Origin: Acephala macrosclerotiorum
Lineage: Eukaryota; Ascomycota; Leotiomycetes; Helotiales; Mollisiaceae
Direction: 5' to 3'
DNA: 64,000 nt
Assembly: GCA_014904845.1 (NCBI GenBank)
Contig: MU119296.1
Location: 104,998-168,997 of the forward strand
Below, piece by piece: positions 23,370 through 35,753 of this stretch; the first letter of the stretch is position 1, and every line of letters begins with the position of its first letter. The position numbers and the translations under genes are program-made. Under the pieces are notes generated by a model. The model was not told where the DNA came from, did no database searches, and saw only the letters and a program-made list of their open reading frames with translations.

Positions 23370-24458
23370 TTACATGTAATAAAGATCCATCAGACTACCA
23401 TCATACCAATGCCCACTCTCTGGAAACACTTCTCCCAGCGCAGCTCTCCGCTGTAAATCAGCTTGCAGATCAGCCTCGCTCACACCTTCCGCCTCCTCAA
23501 CATACGGATGTCGATAATGATACGGCATCCTAGGGCGATCCATGGCGTGCATGTCGAAAGTCTGCGAGTCTGCTCGAGAGCTGTGATGGCTTGCTGAAGG
23601 TGTTCGTGGTGCGGGGCGCTCGGAGCCGTTGGGTCTGTGTCTTGCTCGACCGATATTCTCGCCACCGTGCGATGCTTCGGCTTGTGTAGCGCTATGATGT
23701 GCGCTGCGAAGCCCTGCTTGTGGCATTGGATGAACGTTTCCATGTTGGTGATGAACATGCCTTCCCCGATCGCCTAGACCCATTGCGCTGAACCCGTCTT
23801 CGAGACCAGTACCTGAGGGATGTCCGCCGAACCAATTTTGATGGACATGGCTATGCGATGGAGGGCCAGGGTAACCATGATTTCCAGCGTGCCCTCCGTC
23901 AAGACCATCTAGGCCTATCGCGCCCCTCATAATACCTCTCATCTGATTCCTCAGGTCTAAGGTTAGTCTATGTCCACCGAGTCCTGCCATTGCGTGGTTT
24001 TGACTTCCAGGTGGTTGACCCATAAAGTCAATTCCACCGTCCATTCCGCCTGCCAATCCATGCGTATGTCCGCCCCCACCATGAAATGGCTCGAACCCAC
24101 TCAAACCACCAGACACCGCAGGCATCCCACCATGATGGTCTCCCAATCCGCCTCCAAGCCCTAGTCCACCAGGCCCTCCTAAAAACTCGCTATTGATGTC
24201 GTTAAGCTCTCCTCGCTGCACACCTAACAATCCACCGCCCAATCTATCGAGCATATCTGCTCTCGGACCGCGTCTCTTTCTTAGCATAGGAGCCCCATCA
24301 AGCTGAATGCGACCTTGTCGTCCGTATTCATATTGCCCTCCTCCTCCCAAGGCAGTGTAATGTGCAAGCAGTTCATAATCTCGTCCAGCTTGTACGCATC
24401 CGCGGTCACGACCATGCGACCTCCTTCCTCGTGGGTGGGATCTCGAATCCAGGAACAT
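23370..24458 (-). CDS. Gly/His-rich low-complexity protein of unknown function
   Basis: An open frame of 362 codons starts at ATG 24458 just after an in-frame stop. Its middle is dominated by Gly, His and Met (for example GGPGGLGLGGGLGDHHGG). The end is more ordinary and looks conserved (HPYVEEAEGVSEADLQADLQRR, then SGHWYDGSLMDLYYM). I recognise no domain. Over 24,300-24,480 another frame on the same strand also reads like protein (KLDEIMNCLHITLPWEEEG), so the true N-terminus may lie in a different exon. The gene converges with the ELO-like gene about 80 bp away. Confidence 0.5.
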   Translation of the reverse strand: MFLDSRSHPRGRRSHGRDRGCVQAGRDYELLAHYTALGGGGQYEYGRQGRIQLDGAPMLRKRRGPRADMLDRLGGGLLGVQRGELNDINSEFLGGPGGLGLGGGLGDHHGGMPAVSGGLSGFEPFHGGGGHTHGLAGGMDGGIDFMGQPPGSQNHAMAGLGGHRLTLDLRNQMRGIMRGAIGLDGLDGGHAGNHGYPGPPSHSHVHQNWFGGHPSGTGLEDGFSAMGLGDRGRHVHHQHGNVHPMPQAGLRSAHHSATQAEASHGGENIGRARHRPNGSERPAPRTPSASHHSSRADSQTFDMHAMDRPRMPYHYRHPYVEEAEGVSEADLQADLQRRAALGEVFPESGHWYDGSLMDLYYM

Positions 24459-25610
24459 GGTTCGTGCTCAATGGAAGATTAATATCAATTCCAAAGTTCA
24501 GATTGCGCAATATGAGCTGCCTAGAGATGTTGTACAGTTGGTAGGACTAAGAAATAGCTGAGACTTGAACATGAACAGCAGATTAGAAGAATATAAGAAG
24601 AGCCTACCGCCGCCATTTGGCGAGTTGAAGCAAACATCTCACCAGGAGCTGAACGTGCCAGCAGGTAATGTGATGTGGGCAACGTAGCAACCCTTATATC
24701 CACAGCTAAACCGTCCATACCGAAGGTCTCAATCTTGTTTGCTCGAAACCCGTGCTCGAACAAGGAAAGCGCTATTTCAAGTGTCAGGCCAGAAACAACT
24801 TGTATCACCTGCAGCGTTAAAAATGGAGTGGCACAGCAAATGTTGTGTTTGACCAGACCAGCCAAAGAAATCAGCTGGAGCAGGATTAGGGCAAACCCGT
24901 GAGCTAGACACTAGGCTGCAAATCAACAACACACGAACGAGGACGTCCAGCGACTTGCTGAGGCTGATGCCGACGGATCCGAATTTAGGAATGCGTTGCA
25001 ATCCTTTGTTCTTCGTGCTGTACCGTCTTGACTTGGAGATAATCCCGTACAAATCTGCACGGTTATCCAGCGGAAGATGTCAGATGGGAGGCTGGGGTCT
25101 AGAGGCACGTGAGTGACTGTTGACGGCAAAAGAACTCTTGCTTGCCCTGGACATTTGATTGACTTCAGCATAATATACATAGACAAATGAGGGAAAATAT
25201 GCTGCTACAATCCTCATACTGGAACTCCGTATAAAGTTTGGATGTGTCGTATGCTCAGGCACAAAAGGGACACGCGAAGAGTACATGCGCTAAGCCTATT
25301 AACGTTAGAATGATGCAAAGGCCCCCAGTCGTCTTGTCGAGGAGCTTGAACTTTCACGACGTCTCTTTTGCGAAAATTCGTTGCTCACAACCCCTTAACA
25401 CCAACGCATCCAACTACCGTGAACTCTTCACAGTATACACATACGCGTCATCCCAGATCCTATTCTGACACCCACCTGTCTTCCGACCTTCCTGAAATTT
25501 CCTCGAGCTAAAAAGCATTTCGACATTTCGCGTCCGATCTTATCCAGCGCGAATCGTTCAGTATTGAACCCAAATTTGTCATCGATACTTCTTGCCACAC
25601 GTTGCTCATT
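24459..25610. other. Divergent intergenic region, possible upstream exons
   Basis: This region holds the 5' flanks of the Gly/His-rich gene (-) and the GYF gene (+). A minus-strand frame over about 24,610-24,865 might be a 5' exon of the former, but no join is convincing. Confidence 0.4.
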
Positions 25611-28600
25611 ATGCCTTCACATATGCCATCTAGCTTCGCGTCTGCCGCGGCAGGTTCAAGCTCGAGTCGCGATTCTCGAAATGGAAGGGGCGATGGTCGA
25701 GGGAGCGGGGACTGGTACGTTGCCTCCTGTCATGAAGCATTCGAAGTTTTTGCATATAATACGGTTTTCTCCCTATTCACTCATGAATATCGCTTGAACC
25801 AGGCAGTCTGCCAGGCCGTTGTATTCACAAACAGCAATATTCGTTCGTTACTGTCATTCACTTTACAAGCCGTTAAGAGACACAATGCGTCTAATCCCTC
25901 CTTTTGACGTTATCGACAGCAATAACGGAATACCATGTCCTCGCAATTTGGAAGAAGATGAAGAAGTCTTCCTAAGCACACTAGCTAATGGAAGCCACAG
26001 GGCCCGGAGAGAAAATCGATCAACAAATGGCACAGCCATTTTCCGCCGTACCTCGACCACCTCGTTTGCGCAATCGAGCTCTCAAGTAGACCCTCTACTT
26101 CCAACCCCGACTGCCGAAGCTCCAACCTCTTACCAGCCAAGTGCGACTCTCGAGCAACCTTCAGATAATTATCGATATTCGAAGGAATCGTTGCTGGACA
26201 TCTACCAACAGCTAAAGGAGTCGGGGACACTGAAGGAGGATGCTTCGCATCTGTTCGCAGAGAATTGGAACCCTGAACAATCGAGCGTTACGAATGGCCG
26301 TAGTGGATGGGGTCGGCAAGTGGATGCCAGAGACAATCATGGGCCGGAAGTGTGCTGGAATAAGAATGCAGATACGGAACCCATGGCGCTACAGGATATG
26401 ACCGAAGAAGAGAAGACTGTAGGTTGAACGTTCAAAGTATAGTGCGTGGCTAATTTTTGCAGCTTTTCTCTGGCGATGTCAATTCTCCTCTGAAGCCCCC
26501 GCCCCAGAATAATAAGGATGGTGCTCAAGGCCAAGCTAATGGTCGGAAGACATCTATCTCTCAAAGCTCCAGCGCTTTCGGACTCTCGTCTCCTGCATCA
26601 GGTAGTAGGCCTGCGACGCGTCGGCAGCAAACCGCCGATTCGATATCGGGCATGCAATCACCATCTGGAACTGGTCGCTTTTCGAGAGATGACTCTCCTT
26701 TCTTCTCACGCAAGGTTAACGAGGCAAAGGATGAATATGAGGAACGTTCGGATGAAAACAAGCCTAGTATGCCACCATTCGGAGGTTTAGCTCGAAGCAA
26801 CACTGTTGGTAGCGCTTTGGGCAATGGCCCAGCGTCTCCTTGGGGCGCTCCTTCAGCAACCTCGACGGGAGCATTTGGCAACTTCTCTCTAGGAAACCCC
26901 ACGAATCCACCCACCCCCATTGACAAGCGTCCAACTTTCGGCAGAGGTGAGAGCCGCCTTGCTCATCTCATGCCGAAGGCAAGCACCGAGGACATGTCAA
27001 AGCGAGCAGACCAACCTTGGAGATCAGGTAGGCAACGAACCGATACGACTGATACAGATCCCTTCTCTGGTGAAGCTTCTGGTGGAAGTGCTATGCTTGG
27101 CGGAGGTCAAGACTCGAACCCTCACGACCGGGCACCTGGTGGGCTCGGTACACCCATCAGAGGCACATCAGGCGATTTCGGCATGTCTGATGTGATGGGC
27201 TTCCGTGACCGTGGACAACCTCAACAAACACCTCAAGGTCATCACGACGACGAGGACGATTCAATGACCAATCCTTATCGTTCACCTCCTGATAACAGGC
27301 ACGACGCAGATGACTCGAGCTATGACGGTCAGCCTCTGCATCATGATCGGCAAGGACTTGGTGGCATTCCTGAGCATCCTCCTGCTTTCGGTGGCATCAA
27401 TCGTGCGTATCCAAATATTCCGTACGACGGCAGTGATCGTAGTCAGACTTCGAGTGCGGGTGCGTCCAGAGGATTCCCTCCAACTCTGAGCGGTCTGTCG
27501 ACATTAGGTGGCCTCGGTGGTAGTGGATGGCCCACTAGTAGCAATACTATTGGAACTCCAGATCGTGAAAATCGTCCTGGGTTCCCTTCGAGCGCTTTCG
27601 GCTCCTCTTTGTTTGGAGGAATGGCTGGTGATCTACAATCTCCTGGCTTCGGAGGTCATGGAGGTATGTTCGGATCGAGCTCTACTGCCAATATGTCTGG
27701 TGCTGGTCGTGGCATTCGGTCTCTATTTCCGCCAGCCATGCAAGCCCAGATGCAAGGCGGTGAAAATGATGATCAATCTGAAGGTCAAGACATAAGATCA
27801 AGTAATGCCTTTGGTGCCATTGGCAGAAACGCATTTCCTCCTTCTCGAGACACCGACAGTCCAATGCGAGCTGGCAGACATCCTTTCGATGACTTCCCGC
27901 AAACTACAGCTGCTGAAAACGTTCAAGGTATCAATACGACAGGTTATCCGCAGGCTTCGTCTGCACAGTCAAACCATCAACAGTCACAGGCATCCTCGGA
28001 ATCTGCATCTGGCACCCTTCCAGCTGCGCAACTGCGTATGATGGTTATGCCTGACCGTATGCGATGGGTGTATCTTGATCCTCAAGGCACAACTCAGGGT
28101 CCTTGGTCTGGTCTTGAGATGCATGATTGGTACAAGGCTTCGTTCTTCACTGCAGACTTAATGGTCAAGAAGGTCGAAGATGAGAAATTCGAGCCCCTTG
28201 GTTCCATGATTCGACGCATCGGTAACTCACGTGAACCCTTCCTGGTACCTCAAATCGGCATTCCTCATGGGCCACCCACGACTACGGCTGGTGCTCCATA
28301 TGTAGCTGCTACTGCTGGGCCTGGGAACACTGCTGCTCAGCCCGGTGCTGTGCAACCACCTTTTGCAAACTCTTTCCCGAGCTTTGGTACTACCTTGACA
28401 GCAGAGCAGCAGAACAATCTCGAGCGTCGCAAGCAGGAGGAGCAGTTCTTGATGGCTCGTCAACGGGAATTCTTGGCTCAACAACAGGTGAACATGAAGC
28501 AGATGCAGATGACCGGCCTGCCCTCTACCCTCCATCATCACTCTAGTGCACATAGCCTACAAAGTCAACCCAGCTTTGGGAGCATGACTTCCCCTATCGG

Positions 28601-30362
28601 AATGCCACCACAGCCTCCAATTCCAGGCGTTGCAGGATTCTTTGACGGCCCACCTAGACAATTGCAAACACAGGGTGCATCAGGAATTCCCGCTGATTTC
28701 TTTCGCGAAGATGAGCTTGCCCGTTTGAGCCTTCAGGATCGCCAACAACTCTTTGGAACACAGCAGCCTTCTCAGCAGTCTATTCATGCTCAGCAGATTG
28801 CTTCAATCTTCGCCCAACAAGCTGCCCCTCAACGTCAACCCACGCAAAGTGAGAGCATAGATTTTCAAGCCCGTCTCCGGGAATTCGAGCAACTGAGAGC
28901 TCAGCATGAAATGGAGGAATCGGCTCAGGCGCAACAGGCATCCACGGAGTCAAATGATACTGTTCAGCCACCAGCTCAGGCTCAGCAGCAGCAATTCCAG
29001 CAAATGTTTGAAGAGCCGTCTCAGCTCGACCATGAGGCTGAAGAAAAGGAAGAGGAGGTTTTGTCTTTGACCCAACAAGTTCAGAAGGCAGCTTCATCAA
29101 AGCAGTCACCCATCGCCACAAACACTCCCGAATCTCCCTGGGCTAAGGTTAACACTGGTCTTCCAATGCCATTTCCCCCTCCTCCACAATCTACGACTCC
29201 ACTTCCAGCGCCCACTGCCCAGCGAGGTCGATCAAATTTACCTGAGGCCTTGAATATAGAGACCAGATCACGCTCTGAGACTCCTGAAGTCACCAGTGCC
29301 GCTCCTTCACTTGCCCCGTGGGCCAAAGAGCCGGCTGAGGCTCCGAAGGGCCCATCTCTGAAAGAGATTCAGGAAGCCGAAGCAAAGAAGGCAGCTAAAG
29401 CAGAGGAGATCGCCGCGGCTACGCGCCGAGCCCAGTACGAGCAGGAGCTCAAACTCCTTACCAACCAACCAGCCGCACCAGCTCCTGGATTGCCAATGAC
29501 TTCGACTTGGGGTAACAGCGCGTCGCCTGCTACTCCTACAAATGCTCCCTCCGCATGGGCTAAGCCAACCGCCTCGAAAGTTGTCGCTGCCAGCAGTTCT
29601 GCCGCTTCCAAGAAGACACTTGCGGACATCCAACGCGAAGAAGAACTTCGCAAGCAGAAGCTTGCTGCTGTAAATGCCGCCGCTCAACCTACACCTGGGG
29701 CTTCTGGTGGTAAGCGTTACGCTGATCTTGCGAGTAAGTCAACCATGAGTCCAGCACCTGTTGGTGGCTCTGCTTGGTCAACCGTCGGACCAAGTGGAAA
29801 AGTTCGAGTCCCTAGTGGTCCCGCTACCACTCCTCCAGCACCCCGTTCTGTGAGCACCGCCAATATGGCTACCATGTCAACCCTTCGTGCTGCGAGACCA
29901 GCAGTAGCAACTCGTAGCGCCACAACTTCTGGACAAAGCTCGGTCGCAGCAGCTAGAGAATCATTCAACAAATGGGCCAAGGACGCGTTGGCGGGCAATG
30001 TATCGCCGAATGTCAATAGTAAGTTTACATGAGTCGGTTTGGAATATCGGCTAATATTTGCAGTCAATGACACTATCGAACTCATCGCTAGTTTCGGAAA
30101 TGATGCTGCCCTTATCTCCGCAACTATTTACAGCTCTTCACCATCCTTGAATGGCAACGATTTTGCTGCCGATTTCCTCCGCCGTCGCGCCCAAGCTGAG
30201 AAGGGTATATTCGAACCACCACAAGTTGGGTTTGGAAGCTCCTCTAGTTCGGGTGACAAGTCGGGAGGATGGAGCGAGGTCGCCAAGAAAGGCCCACCCA
30301 AGGTTGAAGAGCCAGCTCCTGCAGGTTTCAAGCTCGCTAAGCAGAAGAAGGGAAAGAAGTAA
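25611..30362 (+). CDS. GYF-domain protein (Smy2/GIGYF-like)
   Basis: Four exons (25611-25714, 26001-26418, 26463-30018, 30064-30362) give 1,458 aa with phases agreeing throughout. The first intron is 286 bp, unusually long here. The GYF domain lies around residues 680-745, starting MRWVYLDPQGTTQGPW with the aromatic WxYxDPxG..GPW core and the WY pair of the binding face. It binds Pro-rich PPG-Phi ligands. The flanking regions are disordered and rich in Ser, Pro, Gln and Gly. A long Gln-rich, charged helical region follows (about residues 830-1010), and the C-terminal exon ends in Lys-rich KQKKGKK. Related proteins (yeast Smy2/Syh1, metazoan GIGYF) act in translational repression and vesicle traffic. 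The N-terminal MPSHMPSSFASAAAG is typical of the filamentous-fungal family. Confidence 0.88.
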
Positions 30363-31081
30363 AGTATTAATTGTATCACAACCCTTGTATGATTACATGT
30401 GTCCACGTCAAAGCATGGATGGCGTAGATTTGCATGAGCGGGTCTTGCATTCTGAGGATGGGGTGCATATCAGCGAGCGTTATACATTGTCATTGTCATT
30501 GTCATTGCATGGGAGGATGCACTTATGTGCACGTGTATTGTAACGTAATGTAGCAAAAAATGTTTGTATTTTTGTACTTCGCCTCCAAAATTGTGAGACC
30601 CTTGATCTTTATTAATCCTGCTTCATTGGTAAGGTTTGTTGTGAATACTGTATCTGAATAGAGGAGTAGCAAATGGCAAGTGCCAATGAGCTCTTTCAAA
30701 GTCCAACATGACTTGAGCATCTCGTGACGACTTGGGAGCTGGCGTGAGCCGTACCCGCAAGGCTACAGCCGCGAAATACCCTCATCTACTGGTCGCACCT
30801 CGTACTTGCCACAAAGCTGCGGTCGTGGAACCCTTTCTATTGCTTGACATGCGTTTGCGTAAGTTTTCAAAGGAAAACGACAACCATCACTTGCAATATG
30901 AGAACACATGGATGACACATTCTCCCGTTGAGAAGACTATGCTACAGGTTTGGCAGATACGCTTGCAAGAGTCCTATGTAGGCAAAGTCTTCCGAAATGG
31001 ATGTGTCTTCTTAGTTTGGCATGCTGTTTCGTGACAAGGAGAATATTTCGGCCACAAAAGAGCAGTACCGATAACAGGAAA
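30363..31081. other. Convergent 3' intergenic region with hexamer repeat
   Basis: This lies between the GYF gene (+) and the H3-like gene (-). A short ATTGTC hexamer array sits at about 30,486-30,507. No coding signal is seen. Confidence 0.5.
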
Positions 31082-31744
31082 CTACATCTCAACATCTCCG
31101 CTCTCGGAATCTTCGCTCTCAATAGTATCGCTTTTACCACCTTCAATGATGTGCTCATCTTCCTCCGCGTGTCGAGCTTTCTGCATAAGTTCTTCTTGAA
31201 GTGTTGGGCCTCCGGTTACAGCTCCCTTGGCTCGTTGCGCAACGGCTTCTTTCATGTCCTTCACGTGAAGAGTGACGCGCTTCGCATAGATAGCTGAGAA
31301 GCTTGCCACTACTGATATCAGTAAAAGAAAACTGCCACCGAGCAGGGGAGACCTACGTTGGAATATTTGAATGAGGAAATTTTCTGAGACTTCTTGCAAT
31401 ACATCAAATGCGCTTTCCTCGATCTCGAATCCAGGTTCAGGCTTGATTTCCTTGAAAATGCTTCTGGTGAAAACACGGAAAGGGCCGGTCACGATGATTT
31501 TCTCTTCTGGCGACAAGTTAGCAGAAGTTTTGTTGGTTTAATGGGTCGACTGACGTCCCAAAGGGTAGGTGTCTCGCTTTCTGCGACTACGCTTCTTGAA
31601 CACCTTGCGGGTGGGAAGCTGCGCGGACTTGTAGTCGGCCTTGGGGCGGATAGCAAGTTGATGTACACCGGTGGACTCTTGAAGATCGACTGTATCGGAT
31701 GAGGGATCTGGCTGTGCACTCGGTCTAATGTCGTCGTCCTCCAT
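31082..31744 (-). CDS. Divergent histone H3-like histone-fold protein
   Basis: Three exons (31555-31744, 31357-31506, 31082-31311) give 189 aa. The central part aligns by eye with the H3 histone fold: GPFRVFTRSIFKEI for helix 1, IEESAFDVLQEVSENFLIQIF for helix 2, then SAIYAKRVTLHVKDMKEAV for loop 2 and helix 3. This keeps the H3 hallmarks LQE-x-SE and AI-x-AKRVT-x3-KD. It lacks the canonical H3 tail and has instead an acidic start, a basic stretch (KKRSRRKRDT) and an acidic Glu/Asp/Ser-rich tail. It could be a divergent H3 or CENP-A-type variant or another nucleosome-like factor. CENP-T, CENP-S and CENP-X fit less well. The second intron (45 bp) also stays open if retained. Exon borders are moderately sure and the fold is fairly sure. 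Confidence 0.65.
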
Positions 31745-32334
31745 GCTACAATTTGGTGAGTGTGATGATTAGCTTAGCTCAAGTCGACTTACGTGAGATC
31801 CATGATGTTCGTTGATGTCGAGAGGTTTAAGGTGTACGCTGTATCAAGATCGGCCGAGTAATTCGCCAAGCGAGACCGGGAGGTTCTTGACCGCAACTGG
31901 ATCAGGGTGAATTTGCACTAGTGTTGAGATGCTTGAGTATCAACTTCGAGAGCGTCTGCATATACTTTCAGCTTCATCGCGTCAAATGTTCACGATTCAC
32001 ACTACTTCAGGCATTGGCCGCCATGACATTGAATCATTCTCAATCTTGATCTCGACGAGTAGCACAGAATGTACGATTTAGCCTTCAAAGTCCGTTTTTT
32101 CTTCCTGACAATTTTATATTATTTCTCCTCGGATTTTCGATTCAAAGAAAGGGACATTTTGAGGAAACCGAGGTGCGCCAAAGGGCCGAGCAATGCCAGC
32201 AATGGCTTCCAGATCGTCTGTAACTTGAGAGCCTCGCATGCTTCCAATATTACACGCAAATTTCCATGCTGAGGTGGACAGGGATCCCAACGTTGGTAGG
32301 AGCGAAGTGATTACTCGATTCGTTCCTTCTACAC
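31745..32334. other. Intergenic between two minus-strand genes
   Basis: This is the promoter side of the H3-like gene and the 3' flank of the TPR gene. Nothing else recognised. Confidence 0.5.
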
Positions 32335-35217
32335 CTAATTCTTCAACCCCTCAAGCAACGTCTGCAATTCTTCCCACTCACTACTGTCCTCCCAAACCTC
32401 TTTCCCTTTACTCATCACGCCTCTCACCGCATTTCTGGCTTTCATCCTCCAACCCTTCTCCACCTCCTTGACCTCACCGTCTCCACCAACCGTCTCTATC
32501 GGCCCATAATTCTCAAAAGCACTGACAAGGTTATCCGTAGCCCCCACAACACTCTTCCAGTGCTCTTTATCAAGTAACCAATCCTCACTATCTTTCAACA
32601 TCCGCCATGCTTTCTCTGCACATTTTAACGCATTTGCGTAATCTTTTCTATACAAAGAAAGTTTCTCAACTAGAACCCATAGCTCGGCACGTTTGGTGAT
32701 GAGAGGAATGATGTTGGAATCAACCATAGTTATCACCGCTCGAGCAAGACTGCCGCGGGGTGGGACATAAATGCCGTTATTATCTGCAGAACTTTCTCCT
32801 GGCATGCTGTTCTCAGGACGTTCGCGGGATGTGACTTCGAGGACCAGAGCTCGCAGGACGTCGATGTCGATTGCGAATTCTCCGACGGCTGGAGCACGGA
32901 TATTGAGCACGGAGCGCATGCCGAGAAGAAGGTCGGGGAATGAGGGAGGAGAGAGTCTTCCAGCGATGGTGATTACGTTGTCCCAGATTTGCCAATTGGA
33001 GTGGGCGATGGAGGCGCCGCGTTTGTAGGCTGCGAGGGCTTGACGGAGGAGTGATTGGGGATCTGCATTGGATTTGTGAACCGATGAGATGTCTTCGTCA
33101 TCCATAAGCTCAACATCAGGAGCAGATGTTGATGATGCGAGCTTTTGAGTCTTGACGAGCTCCGCGTGTTTGCTGAGCAATGCCGAGCCGAGGTTGGAGT
33201 ATGTCTTTGCATCTGTTTCGTCGATCATGATGGATTGCTGGAAGGCGATGATTGCTCCATCCCAGTTTCCGACTTTGAGGTCGATGTCTCCGAGTCTGGA
33301 CCATGTATCGCCGTTCTGCCTATTCACAATCGTAGCTTGCATGTAGCCCCCTCGTGCTTTGTCCAGCTCCCCTAGCTTAGAGTAATATCCCCCCAATGTT
33401 CGCTGTGCTCTGGCATACCGATGCTTCGAAATCTCCCAGGCACGTTCCCAACATGTAGGATCTTGGTCTAGGTCTCCCAGGATACACCATAATCTCGGTG
33501 CATGTGGTGGACTTGGCTCTCTGATTTCTCCATCCCAATTCTCAGCTGCGACTTCTTTGGCATCAACATCGTGCTTGTCCATCCCTGGCCCGTTTTTGGA
33601 GAAATAAAGCTGTCGTCGAACGATTTGACGAGCTTTATCCTCTTGATGCACACTGTGATAACATAGAGCAACTTCAGCCCATAGCTTCAAGCGCTTGAAA
33701 ATCTCGAGAGCAGAGACTAAGGACCCAGCACTAGCCCACGCATATGCGAGCTCAGTCTCAATTTCCCATCGAGTCGGAGAAGAAAGGGGATAGATGTACT
33801 TCAACCTCTCAGTGACTGGAGCTGATTCGTCAACTTTCGCTCTTGGAAGGAAGGAGGTGACTTTGATTTCCGGGATCCCGCCGCTTTCCTCTTCCTGTGT
33901 GTCGGCGATGATCTGGTCAACGATGACTTGAAGTTGAAGCACACTTCGTTCTTGGGTTCTCGAGCGATGTGACTCAATTCGGCTTCGTACGAGGAGAGCT
34001 TGTGTATAGATTTGCCAATTTGTAGGCTTGTCGTTCAGCACACGGACGGCATAGGGCAAGATCTCTTCGCTGTTCAACTTGTCCAGGGGAGAGAGTTGGT
34101 CTTTGAGAGTGGCTTCTGTGAGCAAAGTGATCTGATCTAAGGGGTTGAGTTGAGGTTGATCGTCTGGCTTGATATTTGCGAGTGAAGGTGGAAGTAATGA
34201 TGCCGCAACAGCATCTGACCCGGTCTTGGCGAACGAAATGGATTCGAGGAGTGTATCATCGTTGAGGTCCAGGGCTGCCGGGACATTTCCATCAGAGACC
34301 TCGTCGCTCTTGGCCGATGCTGAACCATTCTCATTGGCCCTTTCAGTGTCATTGCTTTTGGCAAATACAACCAGTTGTGAAATGTCGTTCTGCTGAAACT
34401 TCGTCCTCTTTCCCAACGCACCACTCAACTCATACTCGAACCCTGCGACTCCCTTCGCTTTCCGGACATTTTCTTTCGCCTTCCAATCCAGTCCTTGTAG
34501 GATGTAGATCTGCGCTTTCTCTAAAAGGAACATGACCTTGGCATCGGTCCCAAACTCGCTTTCCTCAGCGAAGATCTCGCTTTCCAGTTCCTTGACATCC
34601 TTCTCGATGACATCCATCAACATGATGCTTTCGCTTAGCCTTCCCATGCTAACACCACTCAACAATCTCTGATGGAAAGCATTGATCCTGATCCTCATCC
34701 ACTTCACGTCTCTGAATTCGCTATCCACGATCCGAGGGAAGAAAATTGTGAAGACAAGTTTCGCTAGACAGAATAATTCTAAATGTGGGATATACTGATA
34801 TACAGATATGCCATCCACTTCCAGGCTTTTCAAACACTTCTCTTGGAACTCCGTTGCACTTTCGTCGCTTGTTGCAGGAAAGACATCGTGCCATGAAGTC
34901 AGGGGTCCCGTGACATTTGCTTGCAGAAATGAGTTGAGCGCTGCAAGACCGACGAGCAAGACTTTGATCGCCTCATGCTCAGTCCTCAACTCCTTAACTT
35001 GTAACGCAGCATCTTGATTATTGCGCGGAAGAGATGTCGTCTCGACGAGTTTTCCGTACAACGTTTGCGAAGTCGGGCTTCGCAACACGGCTTTATAATC
35101 GCCTTCCAAGAACGATGTCACCACGTCTGCAAGCTCCGGAATATGTTTCAAAGACTCGAAGTTGAAAAGCAAAGCATCGAAGCTTTTGGTAATCGTGATA
35201 GCGGGTGTTTCAGACAT
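32335..35217 (-). CDS. TPR protein TTC27/Emw1 homologue
   Basis: One exon encodes 960 aa from the Met at 35217. An in-frame Met at 35238 would add seven residues. The N-terminal half is helical and contains FCLAKLVFT and the family's KWMRIRINAFHQRLLS. The C-terminal half carries TPR repeats, recognisable in RLWCILGDLDQDPTCWERAWEIS, RAQRTLGGYYSKLGELDKA and TWSRLGDIDLKVGNWDGAIIAF. In yeast, EMW1 is essential and needed for cell-wall integrity, and the human relative is TTC27. The length matches the usual 800-1000 aa. A Ser/Asp-rich low-complexity insert lies near residues 305-345. The next feature upstream on this strand is a truncated membrane-protein exon at the edge of the AT-rich block. Confidence 0.88.
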   Translation of the reverse strand: MSETPAITITKSFDALLFNFESLKHIPELADVVTSFLEGDYKAVLRSPTSQTLYGKLVETTSLPRNNQDAALQVKELRTEHEAIKVLLVGLAALNSFLQANVTGPLTSWHDVFPATSDESATEFQEKCLKSLEVDGISVYQYIPHLELFCLAKLVFTIFFPRIVDSEFRDVKWMRIRINAFHQRLLSGVSMGRLSESIMLMDVIEKDVKELESEIFAEESEFGTDAKVMFLLEKAQIYILQGLDWKAKENVRKAKGVAGFEYELSGALGKRTKFQQNDISQLVVFAKSNDTERANENGSASAKSDEVSDGNVPAALDLNDDTLLESISFAKTGSDAVAASLLPPSLANIKPDDQPQLNPLDQITLLTEATLKDQLSPLDKLNSEEILPYAVRVLNDKPTNWQIYTQALLVRSRIESHRSRTQERSVLQLQVIVDQIIADTQEEESGGIPEIKVTSFLPRAKVDESAPVTERLKYIYPLSSPTRWEIETELAYAWASAGSLVSALEIFKRLKLWAEVALCYHSVHQEDKARQIVRRQLYFSKNGPGMDKHDVDAKEVAAENWDGEIREPSPPHAPRLWCILGDLDQDPTCWERAWEISKHRYARAQRTLGGYYSKLGELDKARGGYMQATIVNRQNGDTWSRLGDIDLKVGNWDGAIIAFQQSIMIDETDAKTYSNLGSALLSKHAELVKTQKLASSTSAPDVELMDDEDISSVHKSNADPQSLLRQALAAYKRGASIAHSNWQIWDNVITIAGRLSPPSFPDLLLGMRSVLNIRAPAVGEFAIDIDVLRALVLEVTSRERPENSMPGESSADNNGIYVPPRGSLARAVITMVDSNIIPLITKRAELWVLVEKLSLYRKDYANALKCAEKAWRMLKDSEDWLLDKEHWKSVVGATDNLVSAFENYGPIETVGGDGEVKEVEKGWRMKARNAVRGVMSKGKEVWEDSSEWEELQTLLEGLKN

Positions 35218-35753
35218 TTTTTTGTTGCGGTTGTACATGGCTTGTCATGTGTGAAATTTTTATGAAAATTAGGTACACCTGCGACCTTCTACGGGTGTGT
35301 GATTTGGTTGGTCATGCTATCTACACTCCTATTTAGGCTAGGAAGTCGAGCACCGTGGCCGGGATTAAGCGAATGTAGCATCACGTGTCATTGCTTTGGC
35401 TAAATTCAAACATCGCTTAATAAATGCAAACCGCTCTGACTGAATCCGGACAAATTTACAAGTAAGCGAAAAGACTTCACCTGCCCTCACGTTGGTTTAG
35501 TTTTGGCCGAGTCTTCGGGCAGCGAATTGGCTCAGGCTCGAAACAACACCCTTACATCGATTCCTTTTGCTTTCCAACTTTGCTTCTGCCGCGACCTTCT
35601 TGTATCCTTCTAAACGGTTCATGAAATGCCGCAATGACGACCATGGTCACGTGCACGAATCTCTACCTAATGTTGTTGTGCAGTCTCGGTTGTGAGTTCA
35701 TATCATCCAAAAAGATCAAACACAGTATATTGCGTACTCAACAAGTACATCAA
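35218..35753. other. Intergenic region before the isochore edge
   Basis: This is the promoter side of the TTC27-like gene. Base composition is still normal. A short plus-strand frame at 35634-35927 has no motif. Confidence 0.45.
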
